A stretch of 64,000 nt of DNA from Blastomyces gilchristii SLH14081 (GCF_000003855.2 NW_003101678.1:1394107-1458106); one strand, 5' to 3'. Shown: positions 10,845-24,199, counted from the first letter of the stretch. Numbers and translations: made by a program. The notes: generated by a model not told the origin, from the sequence alone.

Positions 10845-13229
10845 ATTATATGAGATTATATTCTAGAAGGTCTGTGATCTGACACTTCTATTCTTCAAGA
10901 TATGTTTGTGACAGAGAGTATACATTTTGATTGACTGGTTTTGTGTTCTCTGTGTCAATCTCATATATAAATCCTTATTTCAGCAGCAATTTCAGTGAGA
11001 GATCTGTTCAGAAGATCTTCTTATACTTCTTCAGAAGTTTCTTCATACACTTGTTCTCTCATATATTCTTTATCTTGATTTTCTTCACTTTCAGATCTTA
11101 TATGATATACAGAATGCTTTCAGATAAGGTCTTGTAAATCATTCTTTTTACTTATTAATTTATAAACAGATTTAATTCTTCTATATTAGAGATGTGAAAT
11201 GTTCTTCTTATATCAGTTAATAGAATTATATAAATCATTTTCTTTCCATCAGTTAACTGTATATAGTATGTATATCATTAAATCTGTGAATTGAATCTTT
11301 AAAATCAATTAAGTCTAAGAATAAGATTATATTTCACATTCTGCAGCTCTCATACTTAAATATAGTAAGATTACTCTCTGAAGTATAAGAGAACTCTTAC
11401 TCTTGCAGATGACACTAAATATCAGTTATCAGATAATCTTATATATTAAGAATTCTCTACTCAGCAGATCTCTTTCAGTCTTCAAATTATATAATTACTA
11501 ATATATTGTATAGAAGCTTCTATATTCACTAACACTTTTACAGCTATCTCTCAATTCTTACTTAAGTGCTCTTTATATATTAACATTTCAGATCTTAAGA
11601 TATTAAGATAAGTATTCACTTCTTCATTCTTACTTACATTTCATTCAGAAGCCTGCTTTCTCTTGATATTTACAGAATTCAGAGAGTCATTCAACACAGA
11701 TATCTGTTTTATTTTAAAGACTTTTTATAAAATATCAGTAAGTGTCTCTGAGCTCACTGATTCTGCTAGTTTTTTAACTCTCTTACTTCTCTTGACTGTG
11801 CACACTGTGTGCAATTCTTTGTATCATGATTTTAATATCTGCAGTTGAAGTAAGCTAAATACTCATAATATCAAGATTTTCATTCAGAAAATTTCTTTTT
11901 TAAGAGATTCAGCACTTTAACAATAATATTCAAATCTAGATTCATTGTATTCAGATGTGTGACTTATGTTATAGAAGTCTGATTACTTATTCTTCACTGA
12001 GATATACTTAATTACAGTATTTTCTATCACAGCTGACTCACTTATTCTTATATAATAAGAATATTATATATTTCTTTCACTTTATCTGATTACAAGATTT
12101 AGCATTTTCATTCTGCTTTTAACTTGAGTGTAGAATCATGAATAAAGATCTGTAAATAAAAAGATATTAAAAGCTCTTCATTCAATATATAATAGTATAA
12201 GCTGAAGTGTGTGAAGTATAATGTAAGATCACTTACTTATCTACACTTAGTAAAGTATTTATAATACTTATCTCATATATTCACTTTCTCAAAGTGATAC
12301 AAGATCTGTTTGAAAAACTTATTTTATATTTATAAAAGTAAATATTACTTCAGATCTGTAAGATTCATCTTTTTATCAGTTATTTATAATGACTTCACTT
12401 TTTTATATAGAAATGCTGTATATTTTAAGACTTGTTAAAATTTCATTGACTGTCTATCTGTGAGTTCATACTTAATTTAATAATATAATCACATCTGACT
12501 TAGTCAGCTGATTACAGCATCATTTTTTCAGTCATTATTAAATCTTAATAACTTCAGCAGATCTTCTAACTGAATATATTTCATACTTGAATTCTCATCA
12601 TGTGCAGTGATCTCAGATAATATGTATACTTCTGAAGAGATTGTAAACAATTGTAATAAAATCTTTAGATTCAGTTTGATTATCTATCTATATAAACATT
12701 CAATTTTCTGCTACAGGTCTATGACCTGATTTTCTCTATTCTTATTAATGATAATGATTGCATCAGTGAAGCTTTTCATAGTGAATACTTAATCTACAGT
12801 GAATATCAATTATTACTTAACTTCTGTCTCAGTCTGTCACTATATATACAAGATCTCAATCTTATTTAGAATTCTTATACATGTATAGAGTTTCACTTTC
12901 AGTTCAGCAGTCTCAGCTACTTTTCTTACTGCTTTAAGTAAACTCTCTGAGAGATTCTGCATATCTTTCAGTTCAGATAGCAGAGAAGAGTGTTATTTAT
13001 ATTAACTAGAGAAGATATCTTTTTTAATAATTTCTTATTAATTGTATAATATTTCTTATTATATTATTATATATTTTCTGATTTTCATTTTCTGTTATTA
13101 TTATATAACTTCAGTAATAATCATTCTTCTTTTATTCTTCTAAGTAGAGAGCAGTCTTCTTTGAATCTGATGCATCACTCTTATTCTCTTTCTCACATCT
13201 CATTCATTTGTATACATGGTATTTGCCTG
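10845..13229 (-). mobile_element. family B fragment between two B LTRs
   Basis: The sequence picks up in the N-terminal RT region of family B (matching 2268 on), runs through the linker and a full gag region (about 11400-13020), and stops within the leader at a point corresponding to 39105-39115 in copy 1. It is more T-rich than copy 0. On the left it abuts the LTR of copy 0, on the right the LTR of copy 1. This is what remains if copy 0 landed in an older B element and that element was later truncated or recombined on its right. Confidence 0.75.
11815..11856 (-). pseudogene. gag zinc knuckle remnant in family B fragment
   Basis: Aligned with 9057-9098, this is the same gag knuckle; the first Cys codon is damaged (plus-strand GTA in place of GCA). 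It shows that gag is present but further decayed in this fragment. Confidence 0.5.
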
Positions 13230-13395
13230 TGTGATTCAAAGGTTGCTTAAGCTAGTGTATAATTACAGGCGTACGCCGTCTTCTTATATATATTATCTAA
13301 ATTAATTAGTGGCTGCTAAAGCCTCTTTACATTCATAAGCATGTTTGAAAGTGACTGTGTTATTATTTAGCAGTTGTACATTCTTTCAAATCACA
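13230..13395 (-). repeat. LTR, family B copy 1 (left, 3' LTR)
   Basis: 166 bp, TGTGATTC...AAATCACA, about as long as and very similar to the other B LTRs, with more C-to-T change than the 55093 copy. Confidence 0.9.
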
Positions 13396-13887
13396 CTTTC
13401 TCATCAGATTCAGTCACACTCACATGACTATAATGTAAGCTCTAGCCTCATGCAGATTAGTGTGCTGCTAGCATTCACAATTATACAGTCTATTTCTGAT
13501 TCAGCTAGCATCTCTTATATATTCTTACAAAGAAACTTTTACTATATTACATTATTCATTCACTAACTTGTTTCATTCTTCAATCATCTTCTTAATCATT
13601 GTCATCATTGAATGCTATTATCTTATTCAAGATTTCTGTCTCTTCTTCTGTTCAACATCTTCTATCTGTTTATTTATCACATTGTATGTGTTTCTGATAA
13701 TGACCTCTCATTTGTACAATAAGTGTCATCATAGTACTCATACTGAGCAGTTTGTTAACAGTAAGTGTGATATATTATGAAATGTGACTGAGACTTGTTT
13801 ATCTTCTAACAATTATCAGAATATATTACTATGAATAACACATCTTCTTCATCTTCTTATATACTCTTAATCATTTTTCTTCTCAGC

Positions 13888-14196
13888 TGTGGCGGGCTGC
13901 GCCTGATCAATGATATAGACTATTTCATTACACTTCACAGATTTCAATCACTTCATTCTTAAATGCATACACTCTGATTCTCAGTCATTCTCAATCACTG
14001 ATCCTCAGTCACTATGAACGCGTATAGATTCTTTCACTCTGAAGCTTCACTGTGTATATCATCATATATGTGTATAAATATTCACTCTGATTGTCAATTC
14101 TCACACTTTCTCTTTCTTTTCTTCTCTAACATTTTTCTCTTTGTTATATAAGATCTATCAATATCATATCAATCTATTCAGTGCAGACCTCTTACA
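13888..14196 (+). repeat. 5' LTR, family A copy 1
   Basis: 309 bp starting TGTGGCGGGCTG and ending CTCTTACA. Compared with the better kept LTR at 45924-46239, most differences are C-to-T at CpC and CpG or the reverse-strand equivalent. Confidence 0.93.
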
Positions 14197-14205
14197 CTAG
14201 AAAAA

Positions 14206-14278
14206 CATTCATTATCTTCTTATTAGAAATGATTATTCATGCACTGTCTTCTCATTAGAAACAATTATTCATTGAGAG
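14206..14278. repeat. two-copy direct repeat in family A leader
   Basis: A unit of about 36-38 bases containing TCTTCT.ATTAGAAA.GATTATTCAT occurs twice in tandem just after the 5' LTR. The same doublet is present in A copy 3 (46248-46318) and, reversed, in A copy 2 (about 45232-45302), so it belongs to the family rather than to this copy. Confidence 0.7.
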
Positions 14279-14289
14279 ATATTCAAACA

Positions 14290-15615
14290 TGTAACAATGC
14301 ATAAGAAAGAGAAACATAGTTAAGCAGACACTGAGTTCTCAGATAGAAGCTTACTCATCAGTCACTCTAACTCTGTAATAAGATTTTACAAGAGAATGTC
14401 AGCAAAAGACCTGAGAGTTCTAACACTCAGATATATGAGATATTCATAGAATTACACTTCTTCAAGATTTCACAGATATCATATACTCAATAAATGACAT
14501 GTCTAACAACAATATGAGAGAACTCTTAAATATGAGCATAGAAGCAATATCACAGTGACTTCAGACAATGTTGAAATTATAACAATAATAAATAGCTGAT
14601 ATGCATGCAACTCAACAACATCAATATGAAGAAATTCAATAATTATCTCAATAAGAAACCTCTGTACAGATAATTTTAATATCTATAGAATTAAATATAA
14701 AAGTACTGAAAGAATACTTAGATGCTTCTACATATTTCAATACTTTCAATCTCACTCTATACTCATCATGAAGAATGAAAATGCTCATGAATGATGAAAC
14801 TGAGTGTAGATGAAGATGTCATCAGTTCATTAATTAATTAAGATTGATATATCAATGAATAATTGAAGAATTATGTGAAACAGAAGTTTCATTCATGAAT
14901 GAAAGCATGTGAATCAGTGTTATAAATGCCTGATAACATCATCAAATATTTTGATATTCTGTTTCAAGACACTGCTATGCAATAGAAAGTATTAGATTGA
15001 TTACAGAGCATCTGACAGAGAAACACTTCTCTTACAACATTCATCTCTGACTTCAACATCAAGATTCTAGAAGCAGGTGATCAATCTTGAGAGAATTGAA
15101 TGAAGATTAGTATACTCAAGAAGATATTAACTTTTGAACTCTTACAGACTCTTGTAAGTGTAGACAAAGACCAGACTTATAAAGATTTCTGTACACAGCT
15201 TCAGACATTGAACAATTATCTTATCAAGCTCAAGAGTATACAGAACAGTGGCAGAAGATATTACACTTCAGTCACTTATATACCTGTGCTGAAGAACAGC
15301 AATGATGCAGATATCATGAACTGAATAGATTTAAATGTCTATACATAAGCAAGAGTTTTCACTGTTCAAACAGGCTTTCAAGTTTCTGAGATCACTTTCA
15401 AGAAAGTTACTGATCAACATTAATATGAAGTATATATCAACTGTAACTGATTAGAACACATCACTTTCAACTGCTGATCAACCTATGTATCTTCACACTT
15501 AAGAGAAAGATCAGCATCTTATCAATTGAGAGAAAGATCAGTGTCTTCTCATTTGAAAAATAAATCAGTATCTGTTCACATCAATCACATTGCAGTGAAG
15601 AAAGATTCAGAAGAT
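14290..15615 (+). pseudogene. gag remnant, family A copy 1 (first part)
   Basis: The plus strand carries the family A capsid region, aligned with 46338-46982 plus 55260-55880 in A copy 3. The nucleocapsid knuckle lies at 15433-15474. Its first Cys codon TGT has become TAT, while the remaining Cys-His-Cys positions are kept and a TGA replaces Trp inside it. LINE 1 cuts the region at 15616, and gag/linker sequence resumes at 18241. Stops are frequent; some short frames (15100-15324) remain open by chance. Confidence 0.75.
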
Positions 15616-18240
15616 GTGAACAAATGAGAGGTAGAAAACAGTGTTCTGCAATTGACACTGTTCTCTCAGTTGTTCATGATATTCAAATAGCAAAGCATGA
15701 GGGTCTGGTCTCAACTGCAGTTTTTATTGATATAAAAGGAGCATTTGATCATGTTTCAAAGTCAAAGTTAATTCAGACATTGAAGATATCAAAACTGCCA
15801 CTTTCTCTAATAAAATGGGTTAACTGTTTTATGTCTAAAAGAATTATATAACTCTTCTTTGATGGAATGAAACAAGATAAGACTGAGATAAAAATAGGAG
15901 TACCACAGAGATCTTCAATCTCACCCATTTTATTTGCAATATACACTGCATATCTATTCAAAAATAGAAATATGAGAATAGTGCGATCTCCGAGTTATGT
16001 GGATGATATTGGTCTAGTCTACAGCTCAAAAACTATCAAAGAGAATTTGAAAGTAATTGAAGAAGCTGCAAAGGAAATCTTTGTTAGAGCAGATATCAAT
16101 CAAATTCAATTTGATATGAATAAAACTGAGTTAATTCATTTCTTTTCTAGATTCAATGAGAAAGAACTATCTCTAACTCTTTTAAATAGAGAGATTAAAC
16201 CCAGTGTAAATGTCAAATGGTTAGGAGTATGGTTAAACTCTAAGTTGAATTTTAAATATTACATTCAACAAAGAACTGTCAAGGCAGAAAGACTATTGAA
16301 CAACATAATCAGACTATCAAATACAGAGAGGGGTCTATCCTTCCAGGCTATGAGACAGTTATATATAGCCTGTATTACATCAGTAGCTGATTATGAAGTT
16401 CAAGTTTGATGAAATAATCAAGGGAATTTCACTGAACTCTTTCAAAGTCTGCAAAACAGAGCCTTGAGAAGAATTCTGAGAGTATTCAAATCATCTTCTA
16501 TTAAAGTAATGGAAATTGAAGCTTCAATTCCTCCTTCTGCTATTAGATTTGAAAAGGCCTGTATGAACTATGCTCTGAGAGTTGTAAAGATGAGCTCAAA
16601 TCATATAATCAGAGAAAGAGTCTCTTCTTCATTTTCATCAATTAACTCTGGAAATGAACTGGATTGGAATAGATTTCTTGATTGAAATGAAAATAATTCT
16701 TCAAAGAAAATGCCTTCTCAACTGTACAGACTATGCTCTCTGATTAAAAATCAATTTTCTTCTTTAAATGTTGAAAAAGTTGATCATGAGAAGTTATCAC
16801 TCTGAAGAGAAAAGCTTGAATCTCTTATAGACTTACAAATAAGTGAACTATCAAAAGAGAAAGAATATGAACAGCATTTGAAGAGAATTTCTACAATCAA
16901 TATAAAAGACTCTATTCTGATTTATTCAGATGGCTCAAAAAATGAGAACTTGAATAGATTAGGCACAGGCATTGCTTATACTGAAGATAATATCAATTTT
17001 ATCTCAGATTTCTGAAATCTAGGCTGTGAATGTGAAGTCTTTGATGCTGAACTATTTGTAATAGTGAAAGCTTTCAAACTCATTGAAATAAAATCTCATA
17101 AAAGAGGAAATTGTTTGAAAGAGGCATGGATATTCTCTGATAGTCAAGCTGCTTTAAAAAGACTTAGAAATAGTCAGATTCATAATGATCAAATGAATCT
17201 TGAACTGATCTTAAACTCTGTTTTGAAAATTCAAAAGAGAAGAACATCAAAGCTGATAATTCATCTGCACTGAGTTCCTGCTCATATGAATATTCATGGC
17301 AATGAATTGACTGATTCAGCTGCAACAAAGAGTGCAGAATTAAGCAGATCTATTCAAAAAATTATGTCCTGATCTTTTATAAAGAGAAAAATAAAAGAAT
17401 CTTGTTTAGACAAGTCAAATGAAAGCTGGCAGAAACGAAAGAAGAGTATACATTATTCAAGATTTGAAACAAAACCCAAGTGGAAATCTTGTTCAATTAA
17501 ATGTAAAAAGAAAATATTCTCATCTATAATACAGCTGAAACTAGGACATGGCTATTTCAAATCTTATATACAAAGATTTGATGATAGATTTGACTCAATA
17601 GAATGCTCATTCTGCAATACAAATGAGAATTCTGAGCATATTGTAATGCACTGTGCATTATACAATAGTCTCAGAGCCAGATTGAAAGAGAAGTATGATC
17701 TAAATCAATTAAATATGAGATTCTTATTCTCAACTGAGACAGGAATTAAATACTTAATAGACTTTCTATCAGAAACTCAAGCAGCTACAAGAAAATGGCT
17801 AAATTCAGAATTATCTGAATATGAAGAGGAGGAAATCAATCAGATATAGTCTGTTAAAACAGCTATACACTCTCTTTTAATAATTTGTTTTGTTATAGTC
17901 TCTCTTTACTTTATCTTTTTCTTTATCTTTTCCTTTCAATTTCTTTCTATACTATCTATTTAATGTGTCTATCTTTGAGACTGTGTTCTTTTTCTCTTTT
18001 CCTTTGTCATGATATTGTCAAATGGTTTCAAAGTATCAAAAGATGTTAAAACACTGCAATTTGTAAACAGTTTTTGTATTCTGGGCTGGAATTTTCTGAT
18101 TTTGCATATCTGAAATTGATGAATGTATAATAGTTAACTTTACAGACATAGGAAAAACCCTGAGAACTAAAAGTTCTCAGGTAGATATCATAGTCTCTGA
18201 CTGCATACATCTATAATTGAAGAATAATAATAATAATAAT
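15616..18240 (+). mobile_element. Tad-like LINE, copy 1 (5'-truncated)
   Basis: A non-LTR element truncated at its 5' end. It starts inside the RT domain, continues through RNase H and a CCHC tail, and ends in a 3' UTR with a TAA/AAT-repeat tail (18222-18240). A 14-bp target duplication AAGATTCAGAAGAT flanks it (15602-15615 and 18241-18254); the uninterrupted site is seen in A copy 3 near 55890. 5' truncation, long duplication and simple-repeat tail are the marks of target-primed reverse transcription. Its coding region is the best preserved in the window. Confidence 0.95.
15624..17849 (+). pseudogene. LINE ORF2 C-terminal half: RT, RNase H, CCHC (copy 1)
   Basis: One long frame with a few stops. 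RT: IDIKGAFDHVSK (about 15727-15762), GVPQRSSISPILFAIY (about 15897-15945) and the catalytic YVDD box intact at 15996-16007. RNase H: IYSDGS near 16920, then FDAELF and FSDSQAAL, and near 17260-17320 the VPAH...GNELTDSAA block. A CX2CX7HX4C zinc motif lies at 17604-17654. Most stops are TGA where Trp is expected: 16407-16412 (two in a row), 16683-16685, 16803-16805, 17013-17015, 17271-17273, 17370-17372; one is TAA at 15848. The product would reverse-transcribe the element at the nick. It is truncated and dead. Confidence 0.92.
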
Positions 18241-18355
18241 AAGATTCAGAAGATAACTATAAGAATGCTCTGATGAAACAGGGAAAAGATTAGCTTCTGT
18301 TCAAATTCATAAACAGGAGCTTGAAGAGGTCAGACAACAATAATTTGAAGAGAAA

Positions 18356-18700
18356 ATGTCAATGAATGTAATTCTTGTATCTACTGTGCTTAATAACATG
18401 TATAATATGAAAGCCATGATAGACAGCAGTCTATGTCACTATACAATGATTAAATCTTCAGTTGTAAGATATCATAATCTTCAGCATATTCTCTTATTAA
18501 AACCTCAACTCCTTGCAGAATTTGATGATTCAAAAGATGTTTACACTCATTACATGATGAAACTAAATATAGATGTCAAAGAATATCAGTGTGAAGGTAT
18601 CTATACATATGAAGTTGATAATCTTGATTATAATCTTATATTAGAACTTATCTGACTATCTGAACAAAGTATCTTATTGAATACTTAAAACAGGAGTTAA
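18356..18700 (+). pseudogene. aspartic protease region, family A copy 1
   Basis: The frame starting MSMNVILVSTVLNN contains AMIDSSLCHYTMIKSS, in the position and form of a retropepsin active-site segment (D-S/T-G). Gly after Asp-Ser is changed, in keeping with decay at GG. The same frame is seen at 43559-43852 (minus) and 56008-56307. Retropepsin releases the pol products from the precursor. The frame is open for 99 codons and then broken by stops. Confidence 0.65.
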
Positions 18701-19077
18701 ATATTCTGTAACAATAATAGGGTTCACAAGAATGATATTCATAAGACTATGAATCTGACACAGATCTTTATCAACATCTATAAAATACTCAGAAAAAGAA
18801 GTCACTGAAAGAATCACTGATAGCAGAATTATATATCAATCTATCTCATCAGTCTGACTGATATTAAAAAGACTCTAGAAAAGTTATTCTACATTATAAT
18901 AACAGATTCTTATACAAAACTCTCTTAATAATATCACAAATATCTAGATGTCTTCTGACAAGATAATACTACAAATATACCTCTCTTACAAGGCTCAGGA
19001 GTAGATCACAGTATTAAGTTAGAAAAGAAGAATGATAAGAACTCTGAGTCATCATGAGATCTTCTTTATAATATGTC

Positions 19078-19720
19078 TTAAGATGAACTTCTTCTTCTTC
19101 AGAAGACACTCAATGATCTGTTGAATAAGAAATTTATACATGTTAGCAACTCTTTCACTGCAGCTTCTATTCTCTTTGCAAAGAAATCAGATGAAGAACT
19201 TCAATTCTGTGTGAACTATCAAGAATTGAATAGATTAATCAAGAAGAATCACTATTCTTTATCTCTTATCAATGAAATTCTAGCTCATATCAGACAAGCT
19301 CAATGATTTACAAAATTAAATATTATTATCATGTTTTATAAAATTCATATTACTGAAGAAGATAAATAACTTACAGTATTCTGAATATGTTATAATCTCT
19401 TTGAATGAATAGTTACACTCTTTGAACTGATCAATACTCTCAGTACATTTCAGAAGTATATCAACTAAGCACTTCAGAATTTTCTTGATAAATTTGTATC
19501 TGTATATCTTGATAATATTCTCATCTTCACTGATGAGTTCAGAAAAGAATATCAAGAACACATGCAAAGAGTATTATAATGATTATAAGAAGCAGAACTA
19601 TCAATAGATATTAACAAGTGTGACTTTGAAGTCAAGAGTATCAAATATCTAGATTTTATCATAGAAGCTGACAAGGGAATTTAAATGAATTCTGAGAAAG
19701 TCTTTATTATTCTTGAATGA
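19078..19720 (+). pseudogene. reverse transcriptase remnant, family A copy 1
   Basis: Motifs in order: LNKKFIHVSNSFTAASILFAKK then LQFCVNYQELNRL (about 19121-19240), YSLSLINEIL, and the catalytic box as YLDN at 19505-19516, where the second Asp reads Asn. A downstream thumb segment CDFEVKS..YLDFIIEADKGI follows at about 19620-19682, with Gly replaced by Asp. Stops are mainly TGA or TAA at Trp and Gln. The product would copy element RNA into DNA in the particle. It is dead here. Confidence 0.9.
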
Positions 19721-20330
19721 GAAGCTTCATGTACTGTGAAAGATGTACAGAGCTTTATCAAATTTACTAACTTCTATCAGTGATTTATATGAAACTTCTC
19801 AGATATCATGAAATCACTTACAGAACTTATCAGAAAAAACTCAGTATTTCAGTGATTAGCAGACACTGAAGCTGCATTCATACAGATAAAGAAGATGTTC
19901 ATTAACACCTCTCTATTAATAATATTTAACTCTGATTATAAAACAGTTATTAAAGCTGACTTCTCTAACTATATTACAGAGAAAGCTATATTATAATATA
20001 ATAATAAAGATGTCTTATAATCATGTGTCTGTATATCTAAGAAACTGAGTCTCACTGAATACAACTATGAGATCTATGATAAGAAACTTCTTACAATTAT
20101 ACACTGTCTAAAAGAATAAGACTCTGAACTCTGAAATATCTCTGAATTTAAGATAATCACAGATTATAAGAATCTCAAGCACTTCATAACTATCTATAAA
20201 CTTATTAAATAATAGATGTAATGATCTGAGTTATTAAGCTGCTTTTATTTTATAATATACTACTATCTCAGCAGTCAGAACTTGATGACAGATACTCTCT
20301 TATAACAAGAGTAAGATATACCTTCTGATG
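19720..20330 (+). pseudogene. RNase H remnant, family A copy 1
   Basis: After RT, the VKDVQSFIKFTNFY linker leads to the RNase H fold: KKLSLTEYNYEIYDKKLLTIIHCLKE (about 20040-20118) and the ITDYKNLKHF segment (about 20155-20185). This is typical for the Ty3/gypsy tether and RNase H. Former Trp codons are TGA or TAA. Same order in A copies 2 and 3. Confidence 0.85.
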
Positions 20331-20599
20331 TAACAGACACTTATTGAATGAACTGAGAATAACAGCTTTTAGATCTGAAGATATTAGTTGATTAAGATGA
20401 AACAACTTATAACACTATACACACTTCTCTGATTAGAATACTCTCTCTCTGAACTATTACTGACATCAACACTGACACTGATACTAATATCTCAACTTCT
20501 TCTGAATCTACACTGAATAAATTATGGTATATAACAGCTCAAACTGATGAACTTCTTCAAGTGCTCACTGAAGCAGTATTTTAAGAAGTATTCTAATTC

Positions 20600-21414
20600 C
20601 TCTCAGAACTACATATAAGAACTGACATCTCAGAATACTTAATTGATGATAATAACACTCTACAGTTCTGTAAACAATGTTGAGTCTCTTACTCTGAATT
20701 CTTACACACTCAGATAATGTAAGACATACATAATTTATATATAACTGATTATTCAGGTTGTAAATAACTGTATCAAATGATCTCTTGAGAGTTCTACTGA
20801 TCTGAGATATTAAACAGTATCAGACATTTTATCTGAAACTGTAACTATTGTTTCTCTGTCATCTTATAAAAGAACTGTAGAAAAGGCCTGCTGAAATCAC
20901 TTAATATCTCTGATAGAATCTGATAAGATATAATAATTGACTTCACTATTAATCTTTCTGAGAGTAAGAACTGTAGAAATATTCTGATCATTATGAATTG
21001 ATTGAGTAAGAGTATAATATTGAAACTCTGTGATAAGATGAATACTGAACAAGTCACTGAAGCTTTTCTAAGAAGCTCATTCTATCAGATGTATGAATTA
21101 CTGAGATCTATAGTATCAGATCAGAGCTGTCAATTCATGAGCACTCTCTGAATAAGAATCTGTCAAGTTCTTAAGATTATATACTGTTTGTCAACTGTCT
21201 ATTACTCTGAGACTGATAATGCATCAGAATGAATAATTCAGACTGTAAAAAATTATCTTTATAAGTTCTGTAATCACTTATAAGATGATTGATATGATCT
21301 TCTTCTATACACAGAGGTCACTATCAATGATCAAGATGCTGTCTCAACAGATGTAAGCCTGTTCTTTCTTACACACAGTTATCATATAAAAGTATTAAAT
21401 CTTCTAGAGATTAC
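20600..21414 (+). pseudogene. integrase core remnant, family A copy 1 (5' part)
   Basis: The zinc-binding part lies at about 20640-20850 and the core at about 20900-21300. The second catalytic Asp is at 21119-21121 (IVSDQSCQF) and the Glu at 21227-21229 (DNASE followed by TGA for Trp). The coding region is cut by element C at 21415 and continues at 28672. The product would insert the cDNA. Confidence 0.87.
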
Positions 21415-21672
21415 TGTAAGAATAAGTACTTGCAGGCGATTATTCAGGTGTTTGCAGCTTGGCGTGATATGTACTGTTAACTACTAGAAGTATTCATGAT
21501 AGAAAGATAAAATGTAGAAGTCAAATGTATAATAGCATTCAAGTTAAGTTATGAATAGTATTTGTGAACTTCAGTCTATATAGTTGTGTGTAGTCAAGGG
21601 CCGCTAATTCTATTAATTATGTAAGAGATAAAAATAGAGATAAAGAATCTATGAGAAGTGAGATTTCTTACA
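21415..21672 (-). repeat. 3' LTR of element C
   Basis: 258 bp. Starts TGTAAGAATAAGTACTTG and ends GAGATTTCTTACA. Differences from its partner at 28414 are mostly transitions. Confidence 0.93.
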
Positions 21673-21688
21673 TATTTCTCTCTCTCTA
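21673..21688 (-). other. polypurine tract of element C
   Basis: On the minus strand an AGAGAGAGAGAAATA run lies directly against the 3' LTR, where the plus-strand DNA primer of LTR elements is expected. Confidence 0.6.
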
Positions 21689-21699
21689 AGACTTCATCT

Positions 21700-23600
21700 G
21701 TGAAGTCTTTCACTGAGTGACTTCATAGAATCAGCTCAGCACTGCAGTGATACTCACTAAAAATGCTTCACATCTATAAAAAAACCTCAGTGAGGAAAAA
21801 TTCCTTGTTATTATAAAGAGAAAAGAGTTTGTCACTCAGTTTCTTATTCTGTAAGATTCTTTATAATCTACAGATTCTTCTCTGACTATTATACAGATTT
21901 ATCTCACATCTTTCATACAGAAGAGTATCAATTAACTCTTAATCATTTTCATGAGATTCTTATGTAATCATTACACAGATTCATCTCACAGATAAATCAC
22001 TCTCTATGAGATTATTCTTATTAAAGAGAAGTATTTACAAGTTAATCTTTCACTCATTCTTATAAATCATTATTCTTTAACACTGTAGAATTGTGAGAAA
22101 TTTTTCATTCTTTTATCAACTCTGTAGAATTATAGAATTAAGATATTCACAGTCTGTAATCATTCTTTATAGTTATATAAAAAGATTCAGATCTGTAATT
22201 CACAATCACTCTTTATTTATTAGAGTGATCTGACTGTTTCATAGAATTATTCACAGTGTAAGTAAATCTCTCTAGAGTAGTATAAATATCTCAGATCTGT
22301 TTATAAAATCTCATCTTCTTTTTTCTTTTTCTGTAACAGCTCTTATTCTTATAAACTGTGAGTATTCTCATTCATCTGTAAAGTGTTTTCACTTAGATGA
22401 TAGAGAGAAAGTATTTCTGACAATATTCACATATTGATTCAAGAACTTCTCAAGAATAAAAATTTTTTTAATTTCAATATCTTTATAAATAATATCTGAC
22501 TGCTGCTGAGCTTCTTGTGAGTGTCTCTGTGACTTCTTTAATTGCTTTTTATCAGCTAGTAAAGCAGGGGCATTATTACTCATAACAGTGTCTTCACTTC
22601 TCTCAGCTCTGTCACTGCATCTGATCTTCAGATCAGTGATTAATCTCATATCTTTCTCAGATCAGTTTCTGACTCTAAGCAGTGTAGTTCTGCTCTTTGC
22701 TGTAAGTCTCTCTGTAAGTAATTTCTTACAGACTCTAGCTAACAGTTCTTACAAAGCTCTCAGTATTGTCAGTGTCTTCTGCAGTTCTGTGAGTCTATAA
22801 TTACTCTCTTTCTACTCATATAATCTCTGATCAGATATATGCAAATATGTCTAGATTCTCTATTAATGATTCTCACACTGCAGTGCATTTCTGCAATTTC
22901 ATTGTCAATGAGAGATGAGTTTCTGAATACCTATAAAATTCAGATAATCAAGGCAATGCAAATATTATAAATTTGTGATAAGAGTTAATCTAAGCAGATA
23001 AGTCTTCTCTTCATATCTTAATTATTTCTGAGCTGAATACTTCAGTATAACTGAGAGAGTGAACACAGCTTTATAAGAGATATCTAATCACATGCACAGA
23101 CAGCTAGTTCTCAAGACTCTGCTATAACTGTATATACTCTGATATTCAGCTCTTCTGAAGTCTGTGCATTTCTGACAGTCTTTATATTAAATATAATAAT
23201 TATCTGTACTACAGATATAATACTCTCTGCTTCTTTAAAGAGAAAAATTAATAGTTATAAGAGAATTGAATATCACAGATATTAAGAATATGAGTGTGAG
23301 TTTTCTTTATTTTTTCTTTATTAATCTCTAAATTGTGTTCACAGTTCTGTTTCTATTTTCTTATTTTTTAACTTTAATAAGAATATAATTTCTTCTTCTC
23401 TTTATATACACTGTGAACTGTTCATCTCAGTAGAAACTCATCATCTTATAGATTAGAATTTATAAATAACAGTGTTAATATCTTTATTATAATCAGATTC
23501 TTAGTGAAGACTGTATTATTCTGACTTATCAGAATTTACAGTATAAAAGTTATGTCTCAGCTTCTGCAGATGTCTTATCTACTCAGATGATTCTTAAGTG
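21700..23600 (-). pseudogene. 3' part of element C pol, no named domain
   Basis: Minus-strand sequence downstream of the integrase. One open piece (22389-22649) is rich in Lys, Ser and Gln and looks disordered. No chromodomain or other family was recognised. It may be the C-terminal tail of pol plus an untranslated leader. Confidence 0.4.
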
Positions 23601-24199
23601 AACTTATTCATCTTATCAGAATACTCTTATTACTGAACCTTGAATCATAGCTTATAATCTTACTTCTCTAAGTTAATAATTTCTTTGATCTGATATTCTC
23701 TTTCACTCTTCAATACTTCATGAATAGAGTGATGAATTATAGAGTTCTCTTCTAAGAATTTCTTATATTCACAGAGTAAAGAGATATGAAAAATATTATA
23801 TATCTATAACTCAGATAACAGTTTCAATCTGTAGAACTGTGAGTTAATTTTCTTTATAATCTTATAAGACTCTGTCTGTAAGAGATTCAGCTTCTTACTA
23901 GATCTCTATATAATAATATTTTCTAGACTCAGTCAGACTCTATTCTCTTTCTTAAAACTCTTTTTAATATGCTTAAAGTCATAGTATCTCTTCTGATACT
24001 CTTGAGTCTTTCTCAAGAATTCACAGGCTTTCTTCTAAATATTCTGAATTCTCTCAGCTCATTCATGAGCATCATCACACTCTATAGTGTACTCTTGCAG
24101 GTTTATCAAGATCATCTGTGAATAAGTCTCAGTGAGCATCTTAAAGAGGGTTTTATCTGTGCTGACATATTTTAAGTTGTTGTATATGAACTCTGTAAG

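Noticed and set aside
15616..18240. UGA read as Trp (a changed nuclear genetic code) to explain the many TGA codons
   Set aside because: LINE 1 and LINE 4 show both TGG and TGA at the same codons, Gly, Arg, Asp and Gln sites are also changed by the same C-to-T process, and TAA/TAG stops exist. Mutation explains it without a new code. An intact host gene would be needed to test it.
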